A stretch of DNA of 64,000 nucleotides. Origin: Cytophagales bacterium (lineage in GTDB: Bacteria > Bacteroidota > Bacteroidia > Cytophagales > Thermoflexibacteraceae). Of this stretch, positions 1-8,758 are shown piece after piece; position 1 is the first letter of the stretch; each line of letters starts with the position of its first letter. A program made the position numbers and the translations under genes. The stretch covers positions 1-64,000 of the forward strand of contig REAZ01000010.1 of assembly GCA_004294445.1 (NCBI GenBank), given 5' to 3'. The notes beneath the pieces were generated by a model, which did no database searches, was not told where the DNA came from, and saw nothing but the letters and a program-made list of their open reading frames with translations.

Positions 1-2682
1 GGCTACTTGGATATTGTCCGTACTGCGCTGCTGATTTACTAAGTGATAGGCAATTTTGGTGATAAATAGGGCATTCTCATCTCGGAAAATGGGCAAAAAG
101 GGGCTTACATTTTCATAAATACCCATAGTAGCCAGCTCATAAGCCAAGTCGTCTGCACCTGCTATCTCATGGCTTTCCAATTCCTTCTGTATTACCTTGC
201 GGGCGGCTCTTTCCTCTCTGGAAGAAAGCAAAGTTTTGGTTTCCAATGCCCTACCTACCAAAGCAAAAAAGTTTTCCTGCTGCTCGGTAGTGAGGATTTG
301 AAAGAGTTTGGGCAGTTCCTGCAAAGCCTCGTTTAGGTCGGTAACGATATTGCCCGCAGAGGCTCTGATAGCCCCAAGTGGTGTATTTATCTCGTGGGCT
401 ACGCTGGCTACTAACTTGCCCATCACTGCCAACTTCTCGGCTTGGATAAGTTGGGCTTGGGTGGATTTTAAGTCTTCGAGGGCTTTTTCTGCAATTTCTC
501 TTTCATTCACTATTTCTCTTGTTTTATCCGCTAAGGCATCATTTTGCTTTTCCAAGAGTTGTGTCTTTTTATCAAGTTCTATTTTTTGAGCCAATAACTT
601 ATCATTTTGAGTTTCCAAAATATCGTTTTGTTTTTCTCTTTGCGTGATGTAAGCTATGAGTATGAGGATAATAAAAGCCAAGATACTAAAAATGATAATT
701 AGATTTTGATTATGATACTTGTCTTCTAAATTATTCTTTTCCACTCTTGTTTTTAGCAACTCTTGTGTTTGGATAAGGCTTTCTTTTATTCTGTCCAAAC
801 TATCACGCATCATTACTCCAAACTCGTAGGAGTCTTTTGTTTGATTATTCAAATCGTCTATATACCTAATCAATCTTCTACTTTCTTGCTGAAGAACCTC
901 AAAAGATTCCTCATTTTTTTTCAATGACTCTCTTAATTCTAAGATATAACTTTCCGCTTGCTTTTTTTCCTCTTCTGATAAACTTGAAGACTTTAGCCTT
1001 GCGGTAAGTTCTCTGATTTGCTTTCTATTATCTTCTATTTGTTTGGCATATTTTTTTTGCTCGTTATCTAATTTTTTTTGCACAACCGTAATTTCTTTCA
1101 CAATTTTTGTGAATATTTCCGAATATTTTGGTTTTTCTTTTTTTGCTAATGCATATCCAAGACTGTCTTCATTTGTCTCAGTTTTACTCATATTATTTGC
1201 TAAATGTTCTTCTTTCTTTGGTGTAGGGATTGCTAAATAAGTGAAATAGTAAGGATATGATGTCAAATAATTGCCTCTATCAGCTCTTATTTGAACACCT
1301 ATATTCTTTTTTAGTGTGATGCGGTGATAATTATTTTTACTTACGTCTTTTGCCTCCCATTTAGAGAGCCACAAATTATTATCACGCATGGCAGCAACGA
1401 TATACGTATTTGCTTTGATGGGTAAAACATACTTAAAATCAACTTTTGAGATACTAATGATATTTAAGGCATCTAAAGTCCTTTTTACCACATCTGAATT
1501 TTGTTGACCTACTATAATAGCGTTATAACTTTCCTTGCGATATATGTAAGGAGTATATTGCCGTTTCAAGGTTTCAAAATATGCCTTTTCTCTTGGAGTT
1601 GCTGCCAGCATAGACATTGTATCATTAGTACCATTTTTCTTAGAAACAAAAAAATCTCCGTCAAATGTTCTATTTAGAATACTGGTAGGGTTAGGGCTTT
1701 TGGAATATTCAACCAAGCTATATAAATCTGGGTAGGTGAAATAAATAGCGTCACTAATTACAAGTTGATTTTTTACGTCGTAAGTTGCTTTTTCATCAAT
1801 AAACTTATCTTCTGTACCCCTTTGCTTGCCTTTCAAATCATATAGTACAAACAAACCTTTTCTATTTATATCAACAATGAAAATATTACCTTCTTTATTA
1901 TAAAATTTTGCTTTTTTAATAGAGCTATTAGGGTAAGTTTTTAATATCATGGGGTTGTCTTTTTCTACTAATAGTATGCCTTCTATACTATAAATCTTTA
2001 CAGTTCCTTTGACATAAAATAAAATATATTTGTCATCTTCAGAAAACACTACATCATAAGTATCCCCTTTCTTATCATTCCTATATTCGCCATTAAAACT
2101 TGTAATTTCTTTTTTTGTATCCAAGTTATAAATGGTAATTCTATTCCCGTCGATAGCACAAAAATATTTCCCTGTGTTTGACAAAAAAATCGCAGCATTA
2201 GCATAAGATATATCTCTTACTTTTGATATCTGATTAGATTTCATATCCCACGAGAATAATTTGCCATTGGTAAGGTTAATTAAAGCATTGTTATTCTGTT
2301 GATTATAAAAAATATCTCTTATACTAATTTCCTCTGTGACTGACAATTCCAAATCATTTTTGCTAATAATTCGTGATAAAGAATAATCGTATATATAATT
2401 TATTTTTTTATCAGTTATCTCGTCCCAAAGTGTGCCTAAAATCCATGAATAACGTGTCGTATTATTTTTTTTATCAATTAACTGATTTACCCCACTTGTG
2501 ATATCTTCATAATCATTCTTTCCTACGCTTTTCCAAATAATATTTTTATACTCATTTTTAATTGTAGTGCTTGCCTTATTACTAAATTTTAATTCAAATT
2601 GTGTAGCTTGCCCAAAGCAAGTTGGATTAGGCATTACATAAAAAAACATCCAGTAAAAAAGTATAACTTTCCGCATAAACAT
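1..2682 (-). CDS. Sensor histidine kinase with periplasmic beta-propeller (3' end outside window)
   Basis: Reading the minus strand from an ATG at 2682 gives 894 uninterrupted codons to the left edge, so the C-terminus is missing. Residues about 1-27 form a signal peptide. Residues about 30-480 look like a WD40-type propeller (repeated short beta strands with hydrophobic-polar alternation). A charged coiled coil follows at about 500-650, then one membrane helix near 655-677 and a second coil. The H-box SVAHEINTPLGAI has its phospho-acceptor at His763 and is characteristic of sensor kinases. The ATP-binding domain must lie beyond position 1. A second in-frame ATG at 2676 is an alternative start. 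The gene is monocistronic here, with a good -7 box upstream. The kinase call is confident; the stimulus is unknown. Confidence 0.85.
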   Translation of the reverse strand, partial: MFMRKVILFYWMFFYVMPNPTCFGQATQFELKFSNKASTTIKNEYKNIIWKSVGKNDYEDITSGVNQLIDKKNNTTRYSWILGTLWDEITDKKINYIYDYSLSRIISKNDLELSVTEEISIRDIFYNQQNNNALINLTNGKLFSWDMKSNQISKVRDISYANAAIFLSNTGKYFCAIDGNRITIYNLDTKKEITSFNGEYRNDKKGDTYDVVFSEDDKYILFYVKGTVKIYSIEGILLVEKDNPMILKTYPNSSIKKAKFYNKEGNIFIVDINRKGLFVLYDLKGKQRGTEDKFIDEKATYDVKNQLVISDAIYFTYPDLYSLVEYSKSPNPTSILNRTFDGDFFVSKKNGTNDTMSMLAATPREKAYFETLKRQYTPYIYRKESYNAIIVGQQNSDVVKRTLDALNIISISKVDFKYVLPIKANTYIVAAMRDNNLWLSKWEAKDVSKNNYHRITLKKNIGVQIRADRGNYLTSYPYYFTYLAIPTPKKEEHLANNMSKTETNEDSLGYALAKKEKPKYSEIFTKIVKEITVVQKKLDNEQKKYAKQIEDNRKQIRELTARLKSSSLSEEEKKQAESYILELRESLKKNEESFEVLQQESRRLIRYIDDLNNQTKDSYEFGVMMRDSLDRIKESLIQTQELLKTRVEKNNLEDKYHNQNLIIIFSILAFIILILIAYITQREKQNDILETQNDKLLAQKIELDKKTQLLEKQNDALADKTREIVNEREIAEKALEDLKSTQAQLIQAEKLAVMGKLVASVAHEINTPLGAIRASAGNIVTDLNEALQELPKLFQILTTEQQENFFALVGRALETKTLLSSREERAARKVIQKELESHEIAGADDLAYELATMGIYENVSPFLPIFRDENALFITKIAYHLVNQQRSTDNIQVA

Positions 2683-2751
2683 ACTTGAATTAAGTGATTA
2701 AAGCATTTTGAAAAAAATGAGAGGAAGGATAATAAAGTGTCCTTAATGGTG

Positions 2752-2783
2752 CAAATATAAGCGTTTTTAACAGTTAAAAACAA
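2752..2783 (-). promoter_or_regulatory. Candidate promoter of the propeller sensor kinase
   Basis: On the minus strand TATATTTG (2752-2759) matches the Bacteroidota -7 consensus TAnnTTTG. A TTG (2781-2783) lies 21 bases upstream as the -33 element. The implied leader is about 60 bases. The call rests on motif match only. Confidence 0.45.
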
Positions 2784-2933
2784 GGCAAAACTACTTATTT
2801 ATCTTAATTTCTACTGAGATATAACTATTTTTAGCAAAGGTAAGGGATAAAAAGGTACTTGTCAATACTGAAAAAGTAGTATATTTCCTGCCATTGTCCG
2901 CTTCCTCACGTACAACATAGTGTTACGATGGGA

Positions 2934-2956
2934 GTTGTCCGAGGGACTCGGACAAC
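2934..2956. repeat. Perfect 10-bp GC-rich hairpin downstream of rfbC
   Basis: GTTGTCCGAG (2934-2943) and its exact reverse complement (2947-2956) flank the 3-base loop GGA. The stem is GC-rich in an AT-rich spacer of 289 bases (2683-2971). It starts 16 bases after the rfbC stop when read in the rfbC direction. No U-run follows on either strand, so it is not a textbook intrinsic terminator. It could be an RNA-stabilising 3' hairpin or a REP-like dispersed element. Confidence 0.55.
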
Positions 2957-2971
2957 GGCATAAAGAAACTT

Positions 2972-3520
2972 CTAAGAAACGGAAAAAAATTCCTTAAATG
3001 TAGGTAGCTTTCTATCCCTTTCAGAAATAATAAACTGATTTTTAGCCAAACGCCAATCTATAGCCAAATCGGGGTCATCATAGATAACGCCTAATTCATG
3101 CTTGGGAGCATAGAAATTATCACACTTATAGAAAAAAGTAGCAGTTTGGCTCAATACCACAAAGCCATGCACGAAGCCGCGCGGAATATAAAGTTGCTTT
3201 TTGTTTTCTTCGGAAATAATAATGCTAAAAGATTTGCCAAAAGTAGCCGATTCAGGACGCATATCTACCACTACATCAAGAATTTCGCCACTAAGCACTC
3301 GCACTAATTTGGCTTGGGCATATTCGCCAAGTTGCAAATGCAAGCCGCGAAGCACGCCAAAAGAAGACATAGATTGGTTGTCTTGGACAAAATTAGGCAA
3401 AATGCCTGTTTCTTTTTCAAAATTTTTTTGGTTGAAACTTTCAAAGAAATAACCCCTTTCATCACCAAAAACTTTGGGTTCTATCACCCACAATCCTTCA
3501 AACTCTGTAGATATAAACAT
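2972..3520 (-). CDS. rfbC: dTDP-4-dehydrorhamnose 3,5-epimerase
   Basis: Epimerises C3 and C5 of dTDP-4-keto-6-deoxyglucose in dTDP-L-rhamnose synthesis (cytoplasmic, cupin fold). The 182-residue product has the usual family length. It shows VFGDERGYFFESF near the N-terminus, LRGLH with the catalytic-base His61, IPRGFVHGF around residues 112-120, and the proton-donor Tyr131 in FFYK. The frame is open upstream to 3739, but that part overlaps rfbA and looks nothing like the family. The ATG at 3520, 14 bases after the rfbA stop, is the natural start. It is the last gene of the dciA-manC-gcvT-rfbA-rfbC run. rfbB and rfbD are not in the window. Confidence 0.93.
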   Translation of the reverse strand: MFISTEFEGLWVIEPKVFGDERGYFFESFNQKNFEKETGILPNFVQDNQSMSSFGVLRGLHLQLGEYAQAKLVRVLSGEILDVVVDMRPESATFGKSFSIIISEENKKQLYIPRGFVHGFVVLSQTATFFYKCDNFYAPKHELGVIYDDPDLAIDWRLAKNQFIISERDRKLPTFKEFFSVS

Positions 3521-3534
3521 GAAAACTATACAAA

Positions 3535-4395
3535 TTATTTGATTAAATCCATTAAATATTGTCCGTAGCCACTTTTTAGCAGGGGCTGGGCTATTTCTTG
3601 CAGTTTTTGAGCATCTATGAAGTTCATTTTGTAGGCAACTTCCTCTATACAGCCTATTTTCAACCCCTGCCTTTCTTCTATTACCTGCACAAACTGCCCT
3701 GCCTGCATGAGTGAGGCAAAAGTACCTGTGTCTAACCAAGCCGTACCACGATTGAGGATGCCAACTTTTAATTTTCCTGCCATTAAGTAGGTTTTATTTA
3801 CATCAGTAATTTCATACTCTCCCCTCGGCGATGGTTTGATGGACTCAGCAATGCTAATTACTTCATTGTCATAAAAATATAGCCCTGGTACGGCATAGTT
3901 TGACTTTGGTTTTTTCGGTTTTTCCTCTATCGAAATGGCTTTCATTTCATCGTCAAATTCTACTACTCCATAGCGTTCGGGGTCTGCAACGTGGTAGGCA
4001 AATACGACACCGCCATCGGGATTGTTGTTGCTCTGTAGCAGTTCGGATAAGCCCGCTCCATAGAAAATATTATCACCCAAAACGAGTGCAACCTTATCGT
4101 TGCCAATAAATTCTTTGCCAATAACAAAAGCCTGTGCCAAGCCATTGGGCGTGTGCTGTACGGTGTATGAAAAATTACAGCCCAAATTAGTACCATCACC
4201 CAAAAGCCGCTCGAAGTAAGGCAAATCATTGGGCGTGGAAATAATGAGAATATCTTTTATGCCCGCTAACATCAGGATAGAAAGCGGGTAGTAAATCATT
4301 GGCTTGTCATAAATGGGCAATATTTGCTTGCTCACTGCCATTGTTAGCGGATAAAGCCTTGTACCTGAGCCTCCTGCGAGAATAATACCTTTCAT
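3535..4395 (-). CDS. rfbA: Glucose-1-phosphate thymidylyltransferase
   Basis: Couples dTTP and glucose-1-phosphate to dTDP-glucose, the first step of dTDP-rhamnose synthesis. The 286 residues match the family length. The nucleotide-binding signature [11 protein letters not shown] is at the N-terminus, followed by [18 protein letters not shown], the metal-binding LGDNIFYG, and [20 protein letters not shown] in the middle, all diagnostic of RmlA. The start lies 7 bases after the gcvT stop and rfbC follows 14 bases after its own stop, so co-transcription and probably translational coupling are likely. The product would feed rhamnose into cell-surface polysaccharide or glycosylation of exported proteins (inference). 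Confidence 0.95.
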   Translation of the reverse strand: MKGIILAGGSGTRLYPLTMAVSKQILPIYDKPMIYYPLSILMLAGIKDILIISTPNDLPYFERLLGDGTNLGCNFSYTVQHTPNGLAQAFVIGKEFIGNDKVALVLGDNIFYGAGLSELLQSNNNPDGGVVFAYHVADPERYGVVEFDDEMKAISIEEKPKKPKSNYAVPGLYFYDNEVISIAESIKPSPRGEYEITDVNKTYLMAGKLKVGILNRGTAWLDTGTFASLMQAGQFVQVIEERQGLKIGCIEEVAYKMNFIDAQKLQEIAQPLLKSGYGQYLMDLIK

Positions 4396-4402
4396 TAATT
4401 TT

Positions 4403-5494
4403 TTATTTTTTATAAAATGGCAATTTTACTACTTGTGCCTTCATATTTTTCTGACGAATTGAAATGTAAATTTCTGTATTTGCCGCACTGTATTCCTTAT
4501 CTACATAGCCCATGCCTATTCCCTTGCTCAGAGAGGGGGACTGGGAGCCAGAAGTTACTACGCCAATTGTTTCATTTTGAGCATTTTTGATTTCATAATG
4601 GCTGCGAGGGATGCCGCCTTTGTCTATCATCTCGAAGCCAATGAGTTTTCTGCTTACGCCTTCTTCTTTTTGTTTTTTTATGGCATCAGCATTGGTAAAC
4701 TGTTTTGTAAATTTGGTAACCCAGCCCAAACCCGCCTCAATTGGGGAAGTGGTATCGTCTATGTCGTTGCCGTACAAGCAAAAGCCCATTTCTAATCTCA
4801 AGGTATCTCTTGCCCCCAAGCCAATAGGTTTGATGCCAAACTCGGCACCCGCTTCAAAGATAGCATTCCACATTTTTTCGGCATTCTCATTGGCTACGTA
4901 AATCTCGAAACCGCCCGAACCTGTATAGCCTGTGGCAGAAATAATCACGTTGTCGATGCCCGCCAATGTCCCTATTTTGAAAGTATAATATTCCATCGAA
5001 GCCAAGTCTATCTCAGTCAGTTTCTGCAAAGTAGCGATTGCTTTTGGTCCCTGCACAGCAAATAGGCTTGTGGCATCCGATACATTTTTCATGTTTGCCC
5101 CTTCGGTATTGAACTTGCTAATCCAGTTCCAATCTTTTTCGATATTGGAGGCATTAACGACCAAATAATATTCATTTTCCCTGATGCGATAGACGAGCAA
5201 ATCATCTACGATGCCACCGTTTTCGTTGGGCAAATAGGTATAGAGTATTTTGCCGTCATAGAGTTTGGCAGCATCATTGGAGATAACACGCTGAATTAAG
5301 TCCAACGCCTTCTCGCCCGTAATGACAAACTCTCCCATGTGCGAAACGTCAAATACACCCACGCCATTTCTTACGGTATTGTGTTCCTCTATGTCAGATG
5401 TATAGCGAAGTGGCATATTAAAACCAGCAAAAGGAGTCATTTTTGCTCCTAATTTTTCATGCGTATCGTTCAGAGCTACTTTTTTTAAGTCCAT
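4403..5494 (-). CDS. gcvT: Aminomethyltransferase (glycine cleavage T-protein)
   Basis: Transfers the methylene group of glycine from lipoylated H-protein to tetrahydrofolate, releasing ammonia. The 363-residue product has the usual T-protein length. It shows the N-terminal [20 protein letters not shown], the folate-site [12 protein letters not shown], and [18 protein letters not shown], where Arg and Asp contact folate. The gene sits between manC (10 bases upstream) and rfbA (7 bases downstream) on the same strand and is apparently co-transcribed with sugar-nucleotide genes. No gcvH or gcvP is nearby. That context is unusual, but the assignment is secure. Confidence 0.95.
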   Translation of the reverse strand: MDLKKVALNDTHEKLGAKMTPFAGFNMPLRYTSDIEEHNTVRNGVGVFDVSHMGEFVITGEKALDLIQRVISNDAAKLYDGKILYTYLPNENGGIVDDLLVYRIRENEYYLVVNASNIEKDWNWISKFNTEGANMKNVSDATSLFAVQGPKAIATLQKLTEIDLASMEYYTFKIGTLAGIDNVIISATGYTGSGGFEIYVANENAEKMWNAIFEAGAEFGIKPIGLGARDTLRLEMGFCLYGNDIDDTTSPIEAGLGWVTKFTKQFTNADAIKKQKEEGVSRKLIGFEMIDKGGIPRSHYEIKNAQNETIGVVTSGSQSPSLSKGIGMGYVDKEYSAANTEIYISIRQKNMKAQVVKLPFYKK

Positions 5495-5504
5495 TGTTTA
5501 TATG

Positions 5505-6584
5505 TTAAGAAAATTGTGTTCCTTTTTGTTTGATTGCTTCTTCCAAAAAATGTTTGATTCTTTGTTCTTGGTCTTTTTGGCAGATGAGCAGTACATTTTT
5601 GTATTTTGCCACTATGTAGTTATCCAATCCTTGCACTACTACTAATTGCTCTTCGGGCGTTTTGATGATAGAATTAGTAGTTTCATAAGCCATGATGTTG
5701 CCACTCAGCACATTACCTTCTTTGTTTTTGGGCAGTTGTTCGTAAAGAGATTTCCAAGTGCCTAAGTCTGACCAGCCCAAATCGCAAGGGACAACATACA
5801 CATTATCAGCTTTTTCCATAATTCCATAATCTATAGAAATAGTATGGCATTGCGAGTACGTTCTTCTGATGGCATCTGCCTCTCTGTCGGTATAAAAATC
5901 GCTTTGTAAATCTTTGAAAATACCATGCAGTTCGGGCATATATTTTTGGAAGGCTTTCACGATAGTAGCTGCACTGAAAATGAATATTCCTGCGTTCCAG
6001 ACATAATCGCCGCTATCCAAAAACTCCAGAGCCAATTCCAAATTGGGTTTTTCTGTAAAAGTCTTTACTTTTTTCACCTTTGTAGTTGCCTCTGAGTCCA
6101 TCATTTGGATATATCCGTAGCCTGTATCGGGTCTGGAAGGTTGTATGCCCAAAGTGAGCAATACTTCTTCTTTGGCGGTAGCATCAAGGGCGGTGAGCAG
6201 GGAGTTTGTAAAAGCATCTAATTTGTGTATTACTTGGTCGGCAGGGGCAACAATGATGTTTGCATTTGGGTTTTTCTGCTGAATCTTGTAGGAAGCATAG
6301 GCTACGCAGGGGGCAGTATTTCGCATCATTGGCTCCAAAAGTATCTGGTCATCAGCGAGTTGTGGGAGTTGCGTTTTCACCAAATCGGCATAATCTGCAT
6401 TAGTAACGACAAAAATATTTTCGTCAGGGCAGATGTCTTTGAATCTTTCTATGGTAAGTTGGATAAGACTTTTGCCGATGCCCATCATGTCTTGGAACTG
6501 CTTGGGGTTCGTAACTCGACTGTATGGCCAGAAACGAGTACCGACTCCGCCCGCCATGATTACTACATAATTATTTAATTCCAT
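5505..6584 (-). CDS. manC: Mannose-1-phosphate guanylyltransferase
   Basis: Makes GDP-mannose from GTP and mannose-1-phosphate. The N-terminal AGGVGTRFWPYSR and PKQFQ signatures, EPMMRNTAPCVAYA, VAPADQVI and FTEKPN are the classic GMP motifs. At 359 residues it is the short form, lacking the fused phosphomannose isomerase domain of the roughly 470-residue type. It lies 38 bases after the dciA-like gene and 10 bases before gcvT. GDP-mannose would serve surface glycans or GDP-fucose synthesis. The symbol manC is used for the activity; this short form may be named differently in related genomes. Confidence 0.92.
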   Translation of the reverse strand: MELNNYVVIMAGGVGTRFWPYSRVTNPKQFQDMMGIGKSLIQLTIERFKDICPDENIFVVTNADYADLVKTQLPQLADDQILLEPMMRNTAPCVAYASYKIQQKNPNANIIVAPADQVIHKLDAFTNSLLTALDATAKEEVLLTLGIQPSRPDTGYGYIQMMDSEATTKVKKVKTFTEKPNLELALEFLDSGDYVWNAGIFIFSAATIVKAFQKYMPELHGIFKDLQSDFYTDREADAIRRTYSQCHTISIDYGIMEKADNVYVVPCDLGWSDLGTWKSLYEQLPKNKEGNVLSGNIMAYETTNSIIKTPEEQLVVVQGLDNYIVAKYKNVLLICQKDQEQRIKHFLEEAIKQKGTQFS

Positions 6585-6622
6585 GTATATTGATTGCTTA
6601 GTTTTTTTATTATGGTTGATTT

Positions 6623-6934
6623 TTACAAAAAAACTACTTCCTCTATCAAATCAGCCTTTGCTTCTTGGTTGAGTAGTTTGATTATTTGTTTTTTTGACAT
6701 GAGTAGTTCATTTTTTAGGGGTGCAGAAATGATTTCTACAAATAATGTTTTATCTTTGACAAATACTTTTTTGGTATAGCGAGCTATCATTTCGCCCATG
6801 ACCTTGCTCCAAGAGCCAATTATGCCCGCTACTTGGTAGCGATTTTCTAATCTGTAGGCTTTGAGCAAAGCGTCTATAGCATCTCCAAGATTAGAGGTGT
6901 CGGACTTTCGGGAATGTTCGGAAAAAGATTTCAT
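6623..6934 (-). CDS. DUF721 / DciA-like protein
   Basis: A 103-residue protein matching the DUF721 family, which contains DciA, the bacterial loader of the replicative helicase. The family pattern is visible: LGDAIDALLKAYRLENRY, a conserved W in IGSWSKVMGEMIARYT, then LFVEIISAPLKNELLMSKK and an amphipathic C-terminal helix. It is a compact version without the long C-terminal extension of proteobacterial DciA. It heads the operon with manC and gcvT. Its role in helicase loading is known for other phyla and only inferred here. Confidence 0.75.
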   Translation of the reverse strand: MKSFSEHSRKSDTSNLGDAIDALLKAYRLENRYQVAGIIGSWSKVMGEMIARYTKKVFVKDKTLFVEIISAPLKNELLMSKKQIIKLLNQEAKADLIEEVVFL

Positions 6935-6957
6935 GGTGCCAAGCGTTATGTATTTTG

Positions 6958-6965
6958 CAAAAGTA
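6958..6965 (-). promoter_or_regulatory. Candidate -7 box for the dciA-manC-gcvT-rfbAC operon
   Basis: On the minus strand TACTTTTG matches TAnnTTTG and lies 23 bases upstream of the dciA-like ATG. No clear TTTG at the ideal spacing was found. On the opposite strand the spacer 6935-7183 also holds TATCTTTA (7021-7028), a possible -7 element for the channel gene. Confidence 0.35.
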
Positions 6966-7183
6966 ACTTTTCTAAACGTTATTTTTTTATTAAAATTAGA
7001 AATAAATTTCTTTTAGAATGTATCTTTATAGCTGAAATCTGCAAAGGGATTTTGGAATGTGGAATGATGGTATTTTTACACCGATTATCTCAGATGGTAA
7101 ATTGATGAAAAATTAATTGTTTTTTCAAAGAATTCATCTTTTCTAAAAAAGATAATCTTTTACAGCACTTTAATAACCAAACT

Positions 7184-8716
7184 ATGAATCGTGAACGCTT
7201 TGCTGAAATATTCGACCTTAACCCCAAAGTAAGTTCTTTTGCCAGAGGAATAGATAATTTTATCTATGTGATTATCTTGGTAAGCACGCTCGTAGTTACG
7301 CTGGAAACTATAGTGCCTATTGAGTATATTCCTAATTTGCAGGCATTTGAAACTATTGTTACTATTATTTTTGTTTCCGAACTCCTTTTTAAACTCTCGG
7401 TTATTGATATTCTTTTTGCGAGGCATCAGCATCTGTGGGAACGGGTCTTGCTTGTTGCGTATCTGCTCATAGACATAGCGGCGGTAGTGCCGCCAATTAT
7501 TTTCTTGTTCAACAAAGGCGCGCATCACGATTATTTCCTTACCTTGCGGCTATTGCGAATTTTCAAAGCCTTTCAGCACGACCATTCTATAGAGTTAATT
7601 TTGAGGGCGGTCATCAGAAAAAGAACAGAGCTAATCAAATCTGCCTTAGTAGTAGTAGTAGTTACTATTTTTATGTCCGTTTTGCTTTACGAAGTGGAGA
7701 ATGATTTTGAATTTGGGGGGGCGCAAGCAAGTAAAAGCACCATCAAAGACATTTTTTCAGCACTTACTTGGGCTTTTGCTATTTTCGTAGATGATGCTAC
7801 AGGGCATATAGATGCAGGACTTACCCCTATTACTTCTTTGGGCAAACTGATAGCGGCATTCATAGGGCTGCTCAAAATTGGTATTGTCGTTATCCCTACA
7901 GGCATTATCGCTACGGGTTTTATGGAGGTAATAGAGGAAAACAAGCTAAAAAATAAACATGATATACTCAAGGAGGCTTTCAGAAAAAAATTTAATGATG
8001 TACTGCAAATAGAAGTTTTTGAAAGACCACGTACTATTTTTACACTCAGGGACGCACTTTTCATCAATGAACATCAGATATTCAATATTTTAGAAAACAA
8101 TCAGGGCTTCAGGGTGAGGGCTGTGCAGTCAGATGAGCAGGAAAAGTACGTAGATACTAATCTCATAGAGCATTACGCTTACCAAGAACTTCCGCTTTAT
8201 GGGGCAAAAATAGACAGGGAAAATGGCAAACATCTCATTATTTCGCCCAATAGCAATGCAGATGTAGGTATTGGCTATTTTTCCTACTGCCTGTCAGAGA
8301 TGCTTCAGGCAGACTTGATTTCCAATGAGTTATATCAGAAAAATTCTTTGAGTCTTCGCTATGATTTCGATTTTCTCAATAATGACTTGTATTGGAAAAA
8401 CGAGCATTCAGAAATGAAGAAAAGCCAATTTGCAAAACTACCAATAAAGCAACAAGCTATTTTCAGATTCAAGGAAGATATTTTGAAACTCAAAGAATAT
8501 CAGCACATTCTGATAGTAGAGGCGGCATTGATAGAAAATGATTTCGAAATTGAAAAAATGAATATTAGCACTTGCACTCATCAGCTTATGATGTGGCTTT
8601 GCTCGCATAGCGAAAACGTATTTAGCGTGAAAGTAAAGCAAAAAGTGCTTGAAAATTACAGCTATTTCGATAGCGTGAAAAAACTAAGTGATGAAGTAAA
8701 AGTTTTAATAAAATAG
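7184..8716 (+). CDS. Voltage-sensor-type ion channel protein with atypical pore
   Basis: A 510-residue membrane protein with the layout of a six-helix cation channel (ion_trans superfamily). Hydrophobic helices lie near residues 25-45, 55-72, 86-108, an Arg/Lys-bearing S4 near 118-131 (LTLRLLRIFK), 152-170 and 222-250. The pore loop (about 191-221) starts like a K+ channel with ALTW and ends PITSLGK, but the TVGYG filter is replaced by VDDATGHID and the loop is about four residues longer. A soluble C-terminal region of about 255 residues, which I do not recognise, follows. The next gene begins 42 bases downstream. Ion selectivity cannot be predicted; it could be a non-selective or non-conducting homologue. 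Confidence 0.7.
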   Translation: MNRERFAEIFDLNPKVSSFARGIDNFIYVIILVSTLVVTLETIVPIEYIPNLQAFETIVTIIFVSELLFKLSVIDILFARHQHLWERVLLVAYLLIDIAAVVPPIIFLFNKGAHHDYFLTLRLLRIFKAFQHDHSIELILRAVIRKRTELIKSALVVVVVTIFMSVLLYEVENDFEFGGAQASKSTIKDIFSALTWAFAIFVDDATGHIDAGLTPITSLGKLIAAFIGLLKIGIVVIPTGIIATGFMEVIEENKLKNKHDILKEAFRKKFNDVLQIEVFERPRTIFTLRDALFINEHQIFNILENNQGFRVRAVQSDEQEKYVDTNLIEHYAYQELPLYGAKIDRENGKHLIISPNSNADVGIGYFSYCLSEMLQADLISNELYQKNSLSLRYDFDFLNNDLYWKNEHSEMKKSQFAKLPIKQQAIFRFKEDILKLKEYQHILIVEAALIENDFEIEKMNISTCTHQLMMWLCSHSENVFSVKVKQKVLENYSYFDSVKKLSDEVKVLIK

Positions 8717-8758
8717 ATTATTTTTATAAATCAAATAAAATTTCTAAACATAACAAGC

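Noticed and set aside
3521-3739. N-terminal extension of rfbC to 3739
   Set aside because: It lies inside rfbA in another frame and does not resemble epimerases; the ATG at 3520 gives the standard length.
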